In this document: positions 43,224 to 52,123 of the stretch, one piece after another
Layout of the letters: every line of letters begins with the position of its first letter
How positions within the stretch are numbered: position 1 is the first letter of the stretch
DNA from: Azoarcus sp.
Lineage (GTDB): Bacteria > Pseudomonadota > Gammaproteobacteria > Burkholderiales > Rhodocyclaceae
Reading direction: 5' to 3'
NCBI GenBank assembly: GCA_030604735.1
Contig: JAUVVG010000003.1
Span: 62,001 to 126,000 of the forward strand
Length of the DNA: 64,000 nucleotides
Translations under genes and position numbers: made by a program
The notes under the pieces: generated by a model
The model's database searches: none
Told to the model about the DNA's origin: nothing
The model's input: the letters and a program-made list of their open reading frames with translations, nothing else

Positions 43224-44383
43224 GCCGGATTCCTCTCGATCAGTTGCTTGGCGATGATGATGCGCTGCAACTCGTTGGTCCCCTCACCTATGGTCAGCAA
43301 GGGCGCGTCACGGTAATAGCGCTCGATGTTGTATTCCTTGGAATAACCGTAACCTCCGTGTATGCGCATCGCGTCCATCGAGTTCGTGACGGCGGCTTCG
43401 GTGGCAAAGTATTTCGCCATCCCAGCCTCCATGTCGCAGCGATCGCCACGGTCGTATGCTTGCGCTGAGGACTCCACCAGCAGCCGGGCCGCCTCGACGC
43501 GGGTAGCCATTTCGCCCAACATGAGTTGGATGGCTTGATGCTCGCATATAGGCTTGCCGAAGGTCTTGCGTACTTGCGAGTAAGCCACCGACTCTTCCAG
43601 TGCAGCACGCGCGACACCGACGCCGCGGGCCGCGACGTTGATCCGTCCCAACTCGAGGCCTGACAAGACTTGCTTGAGTCCGACGCCCTCGACCCCACCG
43701 ATCAGCCTATTCACTGGCACTCTATAGTCTTCAAAGACCAACTCGCAGGAGTCGATGCCGCGATAACCCAGCTTCTCAAGCTTGCGAGCGACCTTGAAAC
43801 CAGGCCCCTTTTCTGCGAGCAGGAGACTCATGCCTTTGTGACGTGGCGTCGCTCCGGGGTCAGTCTTCACCAACAGGGCAATACAGTTGCCATACATACT
43901 GTTGGTGATCCAGGTCTTGGCACCGTTGACCACGTAATGATCACCGTCACGCTTGGCCACGGTACGAATCGCCTGAAGATCCGTGCCGGCATCGGGCTCA
44001 GTCAAGCCAATACCCCCACGTAACTCCCCAGTTGCAAAACGCGGCAAGAAATAGGCCTTTTGCTCAGGCGTGCCATGGCGCTGCACTGCCGAGGCCATGA
44101 TCAAGTGTGAGTTGATGATTCCCGATAGAGACATCCATGTGCGTGCGATACGCTCGACAATCTTTGCGTACGAGGAAGTCGACAGCCCCAGGCCACCATA
44201 CTCTTCGGCGATGATGCAGCCGAACAAGCCCATCTCTTTCATCTTCTCGACGATCTCGGCCGGATAGATATCCTCATGCTCGAACTTTCTCACATGCTGA
44301 GCGACCTCGGTTTCGAGAAATCGGTCGATCATGTCAAGGATCAGGGTTTCCTGTTCGTTGTTCTGGTCAATTCGGTCGTTCAT
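43220..44383 (-). CDS. Acyl-CoA dehydrogenase
   Basis: A 387-residue FAD flavoprotein of the acyl-CoA dehydrogenase family. FAD/substrate motifs GGIGLTEPDAGTDLQAI and VVNGAKTWITNS are present, and the catalytic Glu is in LLTIGEGTNELQ. A homologue lies in the Pseudomonas itaconate cluster. In this operon it could oxidise methylsuccinyl-CoA to a mesaconyl- or itaconyl-CoA-type product, giving the cell entry from the saturated acid. The start at 44383 is favoured by GAGAACC upstream; an ATG four codons earlier is possible. It overlaps the CoA-transferase gene by 4 nt. Confidence 0.93.
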   Translation of the reverse strand: MNDRIDQNNEQETLILDMIDRFLETEVAQHVRKFEHEDIYPAEIVEKMKEMGLFGCIIAEEYGGLGLSTSSYAKIVERIARTWMSLSGIINSHLIMASAVQRHGTPEQKAYFLPRFATGELRGGIGLTEPDAGTDLQAIRTVAKRDGDHYVVNGAKTWITNSMYGNCIALLVKTDPGATPRHKGMSLLLAEKGPGFKVARKLEKLGYRGIDSCELVFEDYRVPVNRLIGGVEGVGLKQVLSGLELGRINVAARGVGVARAALEESVAYSQVRKTFGKPICEHQAIQLMLGEMATRVEAARLLVESSAQAYDRGDRCDMEAGMAKYFATEAAVTNSMDAMRIHGGYGYSKEYNIERYYRDAPLLTIGEGTNELQRIIIAKQLIERNPA

Positions 44384-44406
44384 GTCGGTTCTCATTCAAT
44401 AAGGGA

Positions 44407-45849
44407 TTAAACGTGCCCGCCAAGGGCGCGCGAGAAGTCAGCCGCAGGCGTGTCATCCAGGGACAGAACCGCTTCGAGTACGCTCCTTGCACGCGCATCG
44501 GATACGGCCATCCGCGCGTTCTCGAGGTACTTGGCAACGATGTCGTCAGCACTGAGCGGACGGTCCGAGGCGCCTCGATTAATGTGCTCGCGGTGACTCA
44601 GTACTCGACCATCCTTGAGCGTCACTATCACTTCGCCGGAGTAGTATTTTGGGAACGCCGACTCCGGATCGATTTCGTACTGCACCTTGCCGGCGACCTC
44701 GAGTGTGACCGGATCGCTTAATCCTTCCTGGTCCAACTCGGCCAACCCGAAACGCCCCCGCACCAGACCTGACGCAACCGCGAACGGGATGCTGAACTGC
44801 GCGTCGTAACTGTTCTGTGGCTTCTGTTTGTTCGCGACCGGTTCGCATACCGTCTTGATCACTTCAGCCGGAATCAGCGCACGCACACTGGCGATATCCT
44901 CCGCACCCAGACCGTACTTCTGGCGCAACGCCATTGCGGCATCGGCACAGGCATGGGTGAAGTGGCAGGCTGGCAAGGGCTTGATGGCTACAGCCGAGAC
45001 CTCCCATGTTTCGCCAAGTCCCTCGGTCGCCAGACCATAGTCGCACTGCTCGGCAAGCGGTCCAAGATGGCTGTTGAATAAGCCGAAGCGCCCCTCGTAG
45101 GTCGCCTTAGGCCCGATGAACCCATTGCGAGCGAGTGCTGCAGCCGTAATGCCGGCAACGCCGGCCCAACCCGGATGCATACGCTTGGTCCAGGCGCCGT
45201 CTTGCAGAAACTCGAGACTGCCTGACGCGACCGACAAGGCGATCCCTTGCGCCATCGCCAACTGGCGCGCGTTCAAGCCTCGCAGGCGACCTGCTATCAA
45301 TGCGCAGGCGAAGGTGCCGATCAACCCTGTCGGATGAAAGCCTGTCTGGTGAAATCCACCTTTCGCGACCGATCCCAAACGTGTTGCGACTTCCATGCCA
45401 ACGATATACGCGGTGACCATCTCACGACCCGACAGCGCTCCAGCCGCCGCTACGCCAAGGGCGCTCGGAAAACAACTCGCGGTGGCGTGAATCACACCCC
45501 GGGTGTGGGTATCGTCGTAGTCGAGACCGTGGACGAGCAGCCCGTTCATCAGCACCGCGTCACGCAGCGCCAACCGGGTACCGAAGCCGATCACGTCGCT
45601 GTCGCCCTCACCGAACTCGGAGACAGTCAAAAGCGTACGATGCGCGAAATCGTACTGGGTCGATGCGAGTGCAATTCCGACAGCATCCAGGATCAGGTAG
45701 CGCGCACGCTCTCGTACGGCTTCGGGAATCTCCTCGTCCCGCAACTCGCAAGCAAAGCGTGCGAGTGTTTGCGCGAGATGAGTCTCGCCTTCAGCGGGCA
45801 CTGCAAAATAGTTTTTTTGACGACTCATATTCATGATTTCCTTGTTCAT
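44407..45849 (-). CDS. MmgE/PrpD-family protein
   Basis: A 480-residue protein of the 2-methylcitrate dehydratase / cis-aconitate decarboxylase superfamily. Recognisable segments are ILDAVGIALAS, LVHGLDYDDTHTRGVIHATASCFPSALGVAAA, AVAIKPLPACHFTHACADAAMALR and the C-terminal LVRGRFGLAELDQEG. PrpD dehydrates 2-methylcitrate and Irg1/CAD makes itaconate from cis-aconitate; an unassigned member lies in the Pseudomonas itaconate cluster. Which reaction applies cannot be told from sequence. The start overlaps the TRAP large-permease stop by 4 nt (ATGA). Confidence 0.92.
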   Translation of the reverse strand: MNKEIMNMSRQKNYFAVPAEGETHLAQTLARFACELRDEEIPEAVRERARYLILDAVGIALASTQYDFAHRTLLTVSEFGEGDSDVIGFGTRLALRDAVLMNGLLVHGLDYDDTHTRGVIHATASCFPSALGVAAAGALSGREMVTAYIVGMEVATRLGSVAKGGFHQTGFHPTGLIGTFACALIAGRLRGLNARQLAMAQGIALSVASGSLEFLQDGAWTKRMHPGWAGVAGITAAALARNGFIGPKATYEGRFGLFNSHLGPLAEQCDYGLATEGLGETWEVSAVAIKPLPACHFTHACADAAMALRQKYGLGAEDIASVRALIPAEVIKTVCEPVANKQKPQNSYDAQFSIPFAVASGLVRGRFGLAELDQEGLSDPVTLEVAGKVQYEIDPESAFPKYYSGEVIVTLKDGRVLSHREHINRGASDRPLSADDIVAKYLENARMAVSDARARSVLEAVLSLDDTPAADFSRALGGHV

Positions 45850-47117
45850 CGAACGAGAAACAGCGAAATTGCCGGCACGTAGGTGATCAACAACAAGCCG
45901 GTAATTCGGACGCCATAGAACGGCAGCACTCCACGTGCGACCTGATGCACGGGTATCTTTGCAATGCCGCTCATGACAAAGAGATTCAGCCCGATCGGCG
46001 GGGTCAGCGTCGCGATCTCGACGTTGGCAACCATGATCACTGCGAAGTGAATGGGGTCGATGCCGAGCGCTATGGCAACCGGGAACAGCAACGGCGCAGT
46101 CAGTACGATCAACGCGACACCATCCAGAAACATGCCGAGAATCAGCAGGATGATGTTGACCAACAACAGAAACTCCCAGGGGCTCATCTCCATCGCGGTG
46201 ATGTAGGCGACGAGCTGCGCCGACACCCCCATGCGGGCGAGAACGAAGCCGACCAGACTACCGCCCATCACCACGGCGAAAATCATCGTGGTCTGAAGCA
46301 GGGAGTCCTTTGCGACTCCCCAGATACCACCCACCGTGATGCTGCGATAGACGAATAGGCAAAGGAGCGCAGCATAGGCTGCAGCAAAGGCTGACACCTC
46401 GGTTGGGGTCAGGAATCCGGTGTAGATGCTCCCCAGAACGAAAACCGGCATCAACAGCGCAGCGGTTGCACTGGGAAGTCGCCGTCCGAAACCGCCCCAG
46501 TCGGGTTTTTGTGTCTTTGCGCCATAGTTGTTTCGTTTGGCGAAAAACACAGTGGCGACCATCAGCATCACCGCTTCCATCAGACCGGGGAGCAAACCCG
46601 CGATGAAGAGCTTGTCCACCGGTAGTCCGACGATGGACCCGATCAAGATGAAGCCCAGAGAAGGTGGGATCATCAAACCAAGCGTCCCGCCCACGGCAAC
46701 GATCGCTGCGGAAAAACGCGCCGGATACTTCTCGCGCTTTAGCCCTTCAACCGTCGAAGCGCCGATCGCAGCGGCGGACCCGACACTGGAGCCGGATACC
46801 GCCGCAAAAAACACACTGGTGATCAGTACGGTGAGCGCCAAGCCTCCCTTGACCGCCCGCACCACGCTACCCACTAGCTCGATCATGAGGTTGGCGATCT
46901 GCCCCTTCATCATCAGGTTGCCGGCGAGCACGAACATCGGTATGGCCATCAGCGGATAACTGTTGACCGACTTGAACGCAGTCTGGGCGATTACCGTGGT
47001 CGGCACTCCGTCGATCAGCAGCACCAGGCCAGCGGTAACCAGGCCGAGGGCGACCGCGACATGTGTGCCGAGTCCAAGGAAGACCAGCATGACCGCCAAT
47101 GCAATGAACATCAACAA
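45846..47117 (-). CDS. dctM: TRAP transporter large permease (DctM)
   Basis: A 423-residue membrane protein with about twelve hydrophobic segments, typical of DctM. Hallmarks are AVSGSSVGSAAAIGASTVEGLKREKYPARFSAAIVAVGGTLGLMIPPSLGFILIGSIVGLPVDKLFIAGLLPG and the C-terminal FAVIMVANVEIATLTPPIGLNLFVMSGIA. It catalyses Na+-coupled uptake of an organic acid with DctQ and a DctP binding protein. A TTG start at 47117 sits 8 nt after AGGAG; an ATG two codons later would be too far from that site. Confidence 0.94.
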   Translation of the reverse strand: MLMFIALAVMLVFLGLGTHVAVALGLVTAGLVLLIDGVPTTVIAQTAFKSVNSYPLMAIPMFVLAGNLMMKGQIANLMIELVGSVVRAVKGGLALTVLITSVFFAAVSGSSVGSAAAIGASTVEGLKREKYPARFSAAIVAVGGTLGLMIPPSLGFILIGSIVGLPVDKLFIAGLLPGLMEAVMLMVATVFFAKRNNYGAKTQKPDWGGFGRRLPSATAALLMPVFVLGSIYTGFLTPTEVSAFAAAYAALLCLFVYRSITVGGIWGVAKDSLLQTTMIFAVVMGGSLVGFVLARMGVSAQLVAYITAMEMSPWEFLLLVNIILLILGMFLDGVALIVLTAPLLFPVAIALGIDPIHFAVIMVANVEIATLTPPIGLNLFVMSGIAKIPVHQVARGVLPFYGVRITGLLLITYVPAISLFLVR

Positions 47118-47128
47118 AACGTAATCTC

Positions 47129-47707
47129 CTAAAGTTCGGAACCGCTCGGCCCATTACCCGCATAAGGGTTTTCACCCTTCAACGTGCGCCACAAACAGGA
47201 CAGGTAATAGGTGAAGAACAGCGCGGCACCGATCGGCATTGCAAGGAAAAGCACCCACAGCGGAATGTCGAGGTTCGACTCGGTCATCATCCCCATCGTG
47301 TAGTAGCGCTCTAACTGCGGAATCGACGCGAAGAAGAGAAACCCGCAGAAACCCAGACCGATCGCACTTGCAAGGAAATGACACGCCTTTTGCAGCTTTG
47401 GCCCCAACCGGTCGACCAGGAGGTCGGTCCGGATATGGTGTCCGGCCGAACCCGCAGCCCCCAGCGTCATGAAGAATGCCCACACCATGAGGTAACGGAC
47501 CGCCTCTTCTGCCCAGAAATAGCTGGTGTTCAAGAAGGCACGACCGTAGGCTTCAACGAGCATGATCGTCGTCGCCGACAGGAACATGACCGTCGCCCCT
47601 CCCAGCAGCACGCCGGACTCGAAACGCTGCCAAAGTCCGGCGTGGACCGGCAGATCCGCGCCTGCTTCCGGCTTAGCTTCCGACGCCACAACGAGCCCCA
47701 AGTGCAT
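47129..47707 (-). CDS. dctQ: TRAP transporter small permease (DctQ)
   Basis: A 192-residue protein with four membrane segments, the DctQ layout. FLNTSYFWAEEAVRYLMVWAFFMTLGAAGSAGHHIRTDLLVDRL is the family core, with the Glu-Glu and His-Ile-Arg residues typical of it. It stabilises DctM in the TRAP complex. The start at 47707 overlaps the end of the upstream binding-protein gene by 35 nt; a later start is possible but the hydrophilic N-terminus fits. DctM follows after 11 nt. Confidence 0.9.
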   Translation of the reverse strand: MHLGLVVASEAKPEAGADLPVHAGLWQRFESGVLLGGATVMFLSATTIMLVEAYGRAFLNTSYFWAEEAVRYLMVWAFFMTLGAAGSAGHHIRTDLLVDRLGPKLQKACHFLASAIGLGFCGFLFFASIPQLERYYTMGMMTESNLDIPLWVLFLAMPIGAALFFTYYLSCLWRTLKGENPYAGNGPSGSEL

Positions 47708-48674
47708 TGAACTGCTCGACCACGTCACCGTAACGCTCTGAGAACAGCTTCGCGTTCTCCTGCGACAGCGCCTGCCAACGAGTACGCTCCTCATCACTGG
47801 CTGTATGGAACACGGCGCCTTGGTCGATCATCTTCTGGATCAGCGCATCGTCCTCGACCATGACTTCCTGCCACTGGCGCGGTGAAATGTCCGCGATGGC
47901 ATCGACGATGGCTACGCGATGCCCTGACGGCAGCCCGTCAAACCACCCCTTGTCCACCACCAGCGCATAGGTCGAGAGCGAGAATCCCGGGACGTACCAA
48001 CCATACTTGCCGGTCATCCCGATCATCTCGGCCCAACCTGCTGGCGAAGTGAAGATGCCGTCAATCGCCCCCTGGGCGAGCGCGGTGCTCATTTCCGAGG
48101 CCGCCATCGAGACCGGGCTGGTATCCAGGCTACGCATGGTTTCCTGGAACACTCGCCCACCGGTCACGCGGATCTTGGCGCCCTTGAGATCCTCCATCCG
48201 CTGGACCTCGCGGTCCCGGAAGACGAACATCAAGTCCGAAGTACGCAGGAAGCCGAGGATCTTCAGGTTGCGCGGCTCGACATACGAGGACATCAACTCG
48301 GTAATCCCGGATGCAAAACACGCGTTTGTCATCATTTCGTCGCTCACCGCGAAGGGTAGATTGATAACCCCAGTGCGCGGCTCGATGGATTCGGTTCTTA
48401 CCGCAACCGGCCAAACCATATGAACTGCGCCCGTCCCAAGGGCGGCGAGTGCATCCTGATCGCTGTAAAGTTGGCCGGCGGGAAAAACCTTGACAGTGAC
48501 CTCACCGTTTGAACGCTGCGCCACCTGCTCCGCGAATTCATTCATGTAACGGGTCTTCCAGTGAGTGGCGGCAACCTCACTCGGTAAAACGAGTTCGGTC
48601 GCGGTCACTCCCTGCGCCAGCAAGGCGCCGGAAACCAGGGATACTCCAGCGATCAGGCGAGCTACTCTATTCAT
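47673..48674 (-). CDS. dctP: TRAP transporter binding protein DctP, first copy
   Basis: A 333-residue periplasmic binding protein with signal peptide (LIAGVSLVSGALLAQGVTA) and the DctP fold. The carboxylate-binding Arg lies in LKGAKIRVTGGRVFQETMRSL, and ALAQGAIDGIFTSPAGW matches the DctP core. It is paralogous to the second DctP at 49.4-50.4 kb, sharing ALGTGAVHMVWPVA and PVSMAASEMS-type segments. GAGGAGAC lies upstream. It feeds the DctQM permease encoded downstream; the ligand is probably a C4-C6 dicarboxylate by context. Confidence 0.92.
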   Translation of the reverse strand: MNRVARLIAGVSLVSGALLAQGVTATELVLPSEVAATHWKTRYMNEFAEQVAQRSNGEVTVKVFPAGQLYSDQDALAALGTGAVHMVWPVAVRTESIEPRTGVINLPFAVSDEMMTNACFASGITELMSSYVEPRNLKILGFLRTSDLMFVFRDREVQRMEDLKGAKIRVTGGRVFQETMRSLDTSPVSMAASEMSTALAQGAIDGIFTSPAGWAEMIGMTGKYGWYVPGFSLSTYALVVDKGWFDGLPSGHRVAIVDAIADISPRQWQEVMVEDDALIQKMIDQGAVFHTASDEERTRWQALSQENAKLFSERYGDVVEQFNALGARCGVGS

Positions 48675-48789
48675 TTATGTCTCCTCTTTGGGTGTGGTCG
48701 GGCCATGGCCCCGTCGATCGCACCCGCGGCTAATGACCGGCCCCGGGTTCGTGCTGCAAGACTTGGGATTGCAGGTTCACCTTGATCGA

Positions 48790-49302
48790 TCAGTAGCCTG
48801 CAGCCTCGTCGATGTTGCCGTCGCGCTTCTGGATCAGTACGTTTCGCTCGAAGCTCATGAAAACCGTGCCGTCGGCCTTTGTGCCGACGGTTTTCACCGT
48901 GACGATGCCTTGGCCTGGGCGCGACTTCGATTCTCGCTTGGCCAGCACCTCGGACTCGGCGTAGATCGTGTCGCCGGCAAAAACTGGAGCGACCAATTTG
49001 ATGTCGTTCCAGCCGAGGTTCGCAATTGCCTTGCCGCTGACGTCGGCAACCGTCATGCCAAGCACGACAGCGAGCGTCAGACCGCTGTTGATGAGCAACT
49101 TCCCGAACTCGCTCTTTTCCGCATAGGCGGCATCGCAATGCATCGGGTGATAATTCATCGTCAGCAATGAGAAATGAATGTTGTCCACATCGGTCATCGT
49201 CCGACCCGGGCGGTGTTCGTATACATCGCCGATTTCGAAATCCTCGAAATAACGACCAATCTGTCCTCGATAACGCTGCTCGCCGATTTTCTTCAAACTC
49301 AT
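48790..49302 (-). CDS. MaoC-type (R)-hydratase (itaconyl-CoA hydratase candidate)
   Basis: A 170-residue MaoC-family hot-dog enzyme. The hydratase motif is seen in IHFSLLTMNYHPMHCDAAYAEKSEFGKLL, followed by LINSGLTLAVVLGM and SEVLAKRESKSRPGQGIVTVKT. The Ich enzymes of itaconate degradation in Pseudomonas are MaoC-like hydratases that convert itaconyl-CoA to citramalyl-CoA, and mesaconyl-CoA hydratases belong to the same group. GAGGAGACAAA precedes the start. It lies between the two binding-protein genes of the operon. Confidence 0.9.
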   Translation of the reverse strand: MSLKKIGEQRYRGQIGRYFEDFEIGDVYEHRPGRTMTDVDNIHFSLLTMNYHPMHCDAAYAEKSEFGKLLINSGLTLAVVLGMTVADVSGKAIANLGWNDIKLVAPVFAGDTIYAESEVLAKRESKSRPGQGIVTVKTVGTKADGTVFMSFERNVLIQKRDGNIDEAAGY

Positions 49303-49392
49303 TTGGGTTTGTCTCCTCACTTCAGAATGTTGCTGTCGGCCGATCCGATGGCGGCTCCGCCCTGTGGCCACCGAGCTACCCGACCTTCCTGC

Positions 49393-50379
49393 TTATCTCC
49401 CCAGACAGCTGGCATCCAGGCGCTCGAGAGCGGCCACTGCATCGGCGTTGTCCTTGACGAAATCGGCGCTCGCCTCATGGAAAACGGCGCGCAACCGATC
49501 CGCCTCAGCCTGATCGACCACACGGTATTGCGAACCCTGAGCGACCATCTGCGCGACCAGTTCCTTATCTTTGGCTACCGTTTCCTTCCATTGCCGCTCG
49601 ATGATCGAATCCAGCACCTCGCGTACTGCAACTCGGTGCTTGTCATCCAGACCATCAAACCAGGCTTTATCGACGACGACGGGAGAGGTCGCGAGCGACA
49701 TGCCGGGGAAGAGCACCCCATACTTGGCAGACGTACCGAGGACATCCACCCAACCAGCGGGCGAAGTCATCGCACCATCGATCGCGCCTTGCGCAATCGC
49801 TACCGACATCTCCGAGGCGGCCATCGAGATAGGGCTCGCCTCTACGGCCCGCATTGCATCAAGCATGACCCTCCCACCGACGACTCGAATCTTCTGCCGC
49901 CTCAGGTCGGCAACGCTTGCGACGTCCTTGTTCCGCATCAGGAAGATGAGTTCGGCCGTTCTCAAGAATCCGAGAATCTCGACGCCCGCGGGTTCGAGAT
50001 AGCTGGACATTTCCTCAGCCAACCCCTTTGCAAAACATTCGTTTGTCATTTGCTCCTCGGTCAATCCGAAGGGCAGGCTCAGCACGCCGGTTCGCGTATC
50101 AAACAGCTCAAGGCGGGACGCCACGGGCCAGACCATGTGTACCGCTCCGGTACCGAGCGCGGCCAACGCGTCACGGTCGTTGTAGAGCTGGGATGCTGCA
50201 AAGTACTTGCCCGTGACCTCGCCCTGGGTGCGGCGCTCGATCTCTTCCAGAAACTGGACGATGTAGGGGCTAGGATTGGTCGTGACCGGAATCTCACTGG
50301 TAATGATGATCTCAACTGCCTGCACCGAAGCGGATGACAGCCCTAGCGCGACAAGGGCTGCCAGCAAAGTTTTCTTCAT
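49393..50379 (-). CDS. TRAP transporter binding protein DctP, second copy
   Basis: A 328-residue binding protein: signal peptide MKKTLLAALVALGLSSASVQA, then VEIIITSEIPVTTNPSPYIVQFLEEIERR. The Arg-containing RRQKIRVVGGRVMLDAM and AIAQGAIDGAMTSPAGW segments match DctP. It is the clear paralogue of the DctP at 47.7-48.7 kb but without its own permeases, so it must share DctQM. AAGGAGAAC precedes the ATG. A longer in-frame start exists but would bury the signal peptide. Confidence 0.92.
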   Translation of the reverse strand: MKKTLLAALVALGLSSASVQAVEIIITSEIPVTTNPSPYIVQFLEEIERRTQGEVTGKYFAASQLYNDRDALAALGTGAVHMVWPVASRLELFDTRTGVLSLPFGLTEEQMTNECFAKGLAEEMSSYLEPAGVEILGFLRTAELIFLMRNKDVASVADLRRQKIRVVGGRVMLDAMRAVEASPISMAASEMSVAIAQGAIDGAMTSPAGWVDVLGTSAKYGVLFPGMSLATSPVVVDKAWFDGLDDKHRVAVREVLDSIIERQWKETVAKDKELVAQMVAQGSQYRVVDQAEADRLRAVFHEASADFVKDNADAVAALERLDASCLGR

Positions 50380-50425
50380 GTAGTTCTCCTTGATTGTGAT
50401 AAAGGTTCGTAACCGGAAAGGCCGG

Positions 50426-51979
50426 TCATTCACCGCGGCGTAACTGCAGATGCCAGTCCGACAGCGACTGGAAAATGTGACCGATCGCGAGCAGCCTCTC
50501 TTCGTCGAACGGTGCGCCCACCAGTTGGACTCCAAGTGGCAGGCCCGCTGCATCGGTCCCTGCCGGCAAGGACAATGCGGGCAATCCGAGATAGTTGATT
50601 CCGCGCGTCCAGTAAGAGAGTCGTCCGAATTCACGCTCCAGCCTGGCGTAGTCGGTACCGATGGTGTCCTGGATGCGCGGCGCGCCTGCCGGCGTGGTCG
50701 GCAGCAACACGGCATCCGCCCCACCCAGTGCTTCAGACAGGAAGGAGTTCAGGACAGGCGCACGCAAGCGTTGCGCCTCATGAAAGTCGAGACCGCTGAC
50801 TAGCAACCCTCGCGAGAGTCGTCGCCGCACCTGCCGCCCGAAAACATCCGGGCTATGCGACAGGTTGGCACGATGGATCGCAGCAGACTCGACAGCCAGG
50901 AGAACCGACCCCAAGTTGCCGTACAAGCCGAGGTCCGGCTGGTCGATCTCGACAAAGCACACACCCGCCTCTGACAGCACACCCCGCGCTCGATGCAAGG
51001 CAATCAGCATGTCGGAGGACAACAAGTCGCCAACTTCCAGGCGTGGCATCGCAATCGTGAAGTCACTTGCCGTGCGACCCAACCAACTCCCAGCTTGCAC
51101 AGGCATGTTTACGCAAGCGCGATCCATGACGTCGGCGCCTGCCATTGCCGCAAGCGCCTTGCCACACAAATCCGCACTCGTCGCGAGCGGCCCCAGGCAG
51201 TCAAGACTCGGTGAAAGCGGCATCGCGCCATGGGTGCTGACCCGAAACTGGGTAGGTTTGAGCCCGGTCACACCACACAGCGCTGCGGGGAGCCTGACCG
51301 ACCCACCGGTATCAGAACCGATTGCAAGTTCGACTTCCCCCGCACCGACCGCCATTCCCGCGCCACTGGAGCTGCCACCGGACACATGCCTGGGGTCATG
51401 CGGGTTGCACCCATGGCCGAGATGGTCGTTGAGCCCGGTCGGCGACATGGCGAACTCGGCCATGTGCAGCGCCCCCAGCAACACGGCACCCGCCTGCTCA
51501 AGGCGTGTCACGATGGTCGCGTCAGCGCTGGCGGGCGGCTCGCTGCGCCTGATCACGGACCCCCAACCCGCAGTCCGTCCGCGCCTCTCGAACATGTCCT
51601 TGAGGCCGACGCCGACCCCATGCAGCCCACCCACTGGCTTCCCTGCAACCGCTGCGCCATCGAGCGCCGCTGCGCGCGCCAGCGCCTCCTCCTTGTCGAC
51701 ACGCAACCACGCCGACGGCTCGGTCATCCCCGCCTCGATTCTAGCGAGCGACGCCTCGACACACTTACGGGCTTCGCCACGGGGAATCGACATGGATTGC
51801 GACGGAGTCCCCACCTGCGCCGGCATCGGAAGACGACGAGCAGTCAGCAATGCCTCGGAAAAGGGTTCACATGCATCGACCATGCGCAGTAGATGCGAGA
51901 TCGACGCCACTGACGATGAAAGCCCTGCAACGGCCTCCCTGACGTCCGTCAAATCTTCTGCCGGAATCTCGAACTCCAT
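50426..51979 (-). CDS. Amidase signature family hydrolase
   Basis: A 517-residue amidase with the Ser-cisSer-Lys triad: Lys in GVGLKDMFERRGR (about 127), cis-Ser in HVSGGSSSGAGMAVGAG (about 203) and nucleophile Ser in AIGSDTGGSVRLPA (about 227). This family includes GatA, malonamidase and nylon-oligomer hydrolases, so the amide or ester substrate is open. As first gene of the operon it suggests a nitrogen-containing precursor that is hydrolysed to the organic acid handled downstream. The second of two adjacent ATGs is taken as start because GGGAG is better placed for it. Alternatives: an aryl-acylamidase or an allophanate-hydrolase-like enzyme. Confidence 0.92.
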   Translation of the reverse strand: MEFEIPAEDLTDVREAVAGLSSSVASISHLLRMVDACEPFSEALLTARRLPMPAQVGTPSQSMSIPRGEARKCVEASLARIEAGMTEPSAWLRVDKEEALARAAALDGAAVAGKPVGGLHGVGVGLKDMFERRGRTAGWGSVIRRSEPPASADATIVTRLEQAGAVLLGALHMAEFAMSPTGLNDHLGHGCNPHDPRHVSGGSSSGAGMAVGAGEVELAIGSDTGGSVRLPAALCGVTGLKPTQFRVSTHGAMPLSPSLDCLGPLATSADLCGKALAAMAGADVMDRACVNMPVQAGSWLGRTASDFTIAMPRLEVGDLLSSDMLIALHRARGVLSEAGVCFVEIDQPDLGLYGNLGSVLLAVESAAIHRANLSHSPDVFGRQVRRRLSRGLLVSGLDFHEAQRLRAPVLNSFLSEALGGADAVLLPTTPAGAPRIQDTIGTDYARLEREFGRLSYWTRGINYLGLPALSLPAGTDAAGLPLGVQLVGAPFDEERLLAIGHIFQSLSDWHLQLRRGE

Positions 51980-52107
51980 CATTGCTCCCTGCACTGGTCA
52001 CTCAGGCCAAATGCTCTCTGCTACCGCGTTTCGAAACCCCTGCCACCCCGGAGAGACACATCGCGAAGCCTGGATTGCGTGGATCTGGTTTGAACGTACG
52101 AACGTCC

Positions 52108-52123
52108 GTTTGTCCGGACAAAC
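52108..52123. promoter_or_regulatory. Perfect 16-bp palindrome GTTTGTCCGGACAAAC (operator candidate)
   Basis: Both halves are exact inverted copies. It overlaps the last two bases of the -10 hexamer of the minus-strand promoter at 52122-52150 and covers the predicted start at about 52115. This geometry suits repression by a dimeric regulator, and a GntR/UTRA protein is encoded in the operon downstream. Confidence 0.65.
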
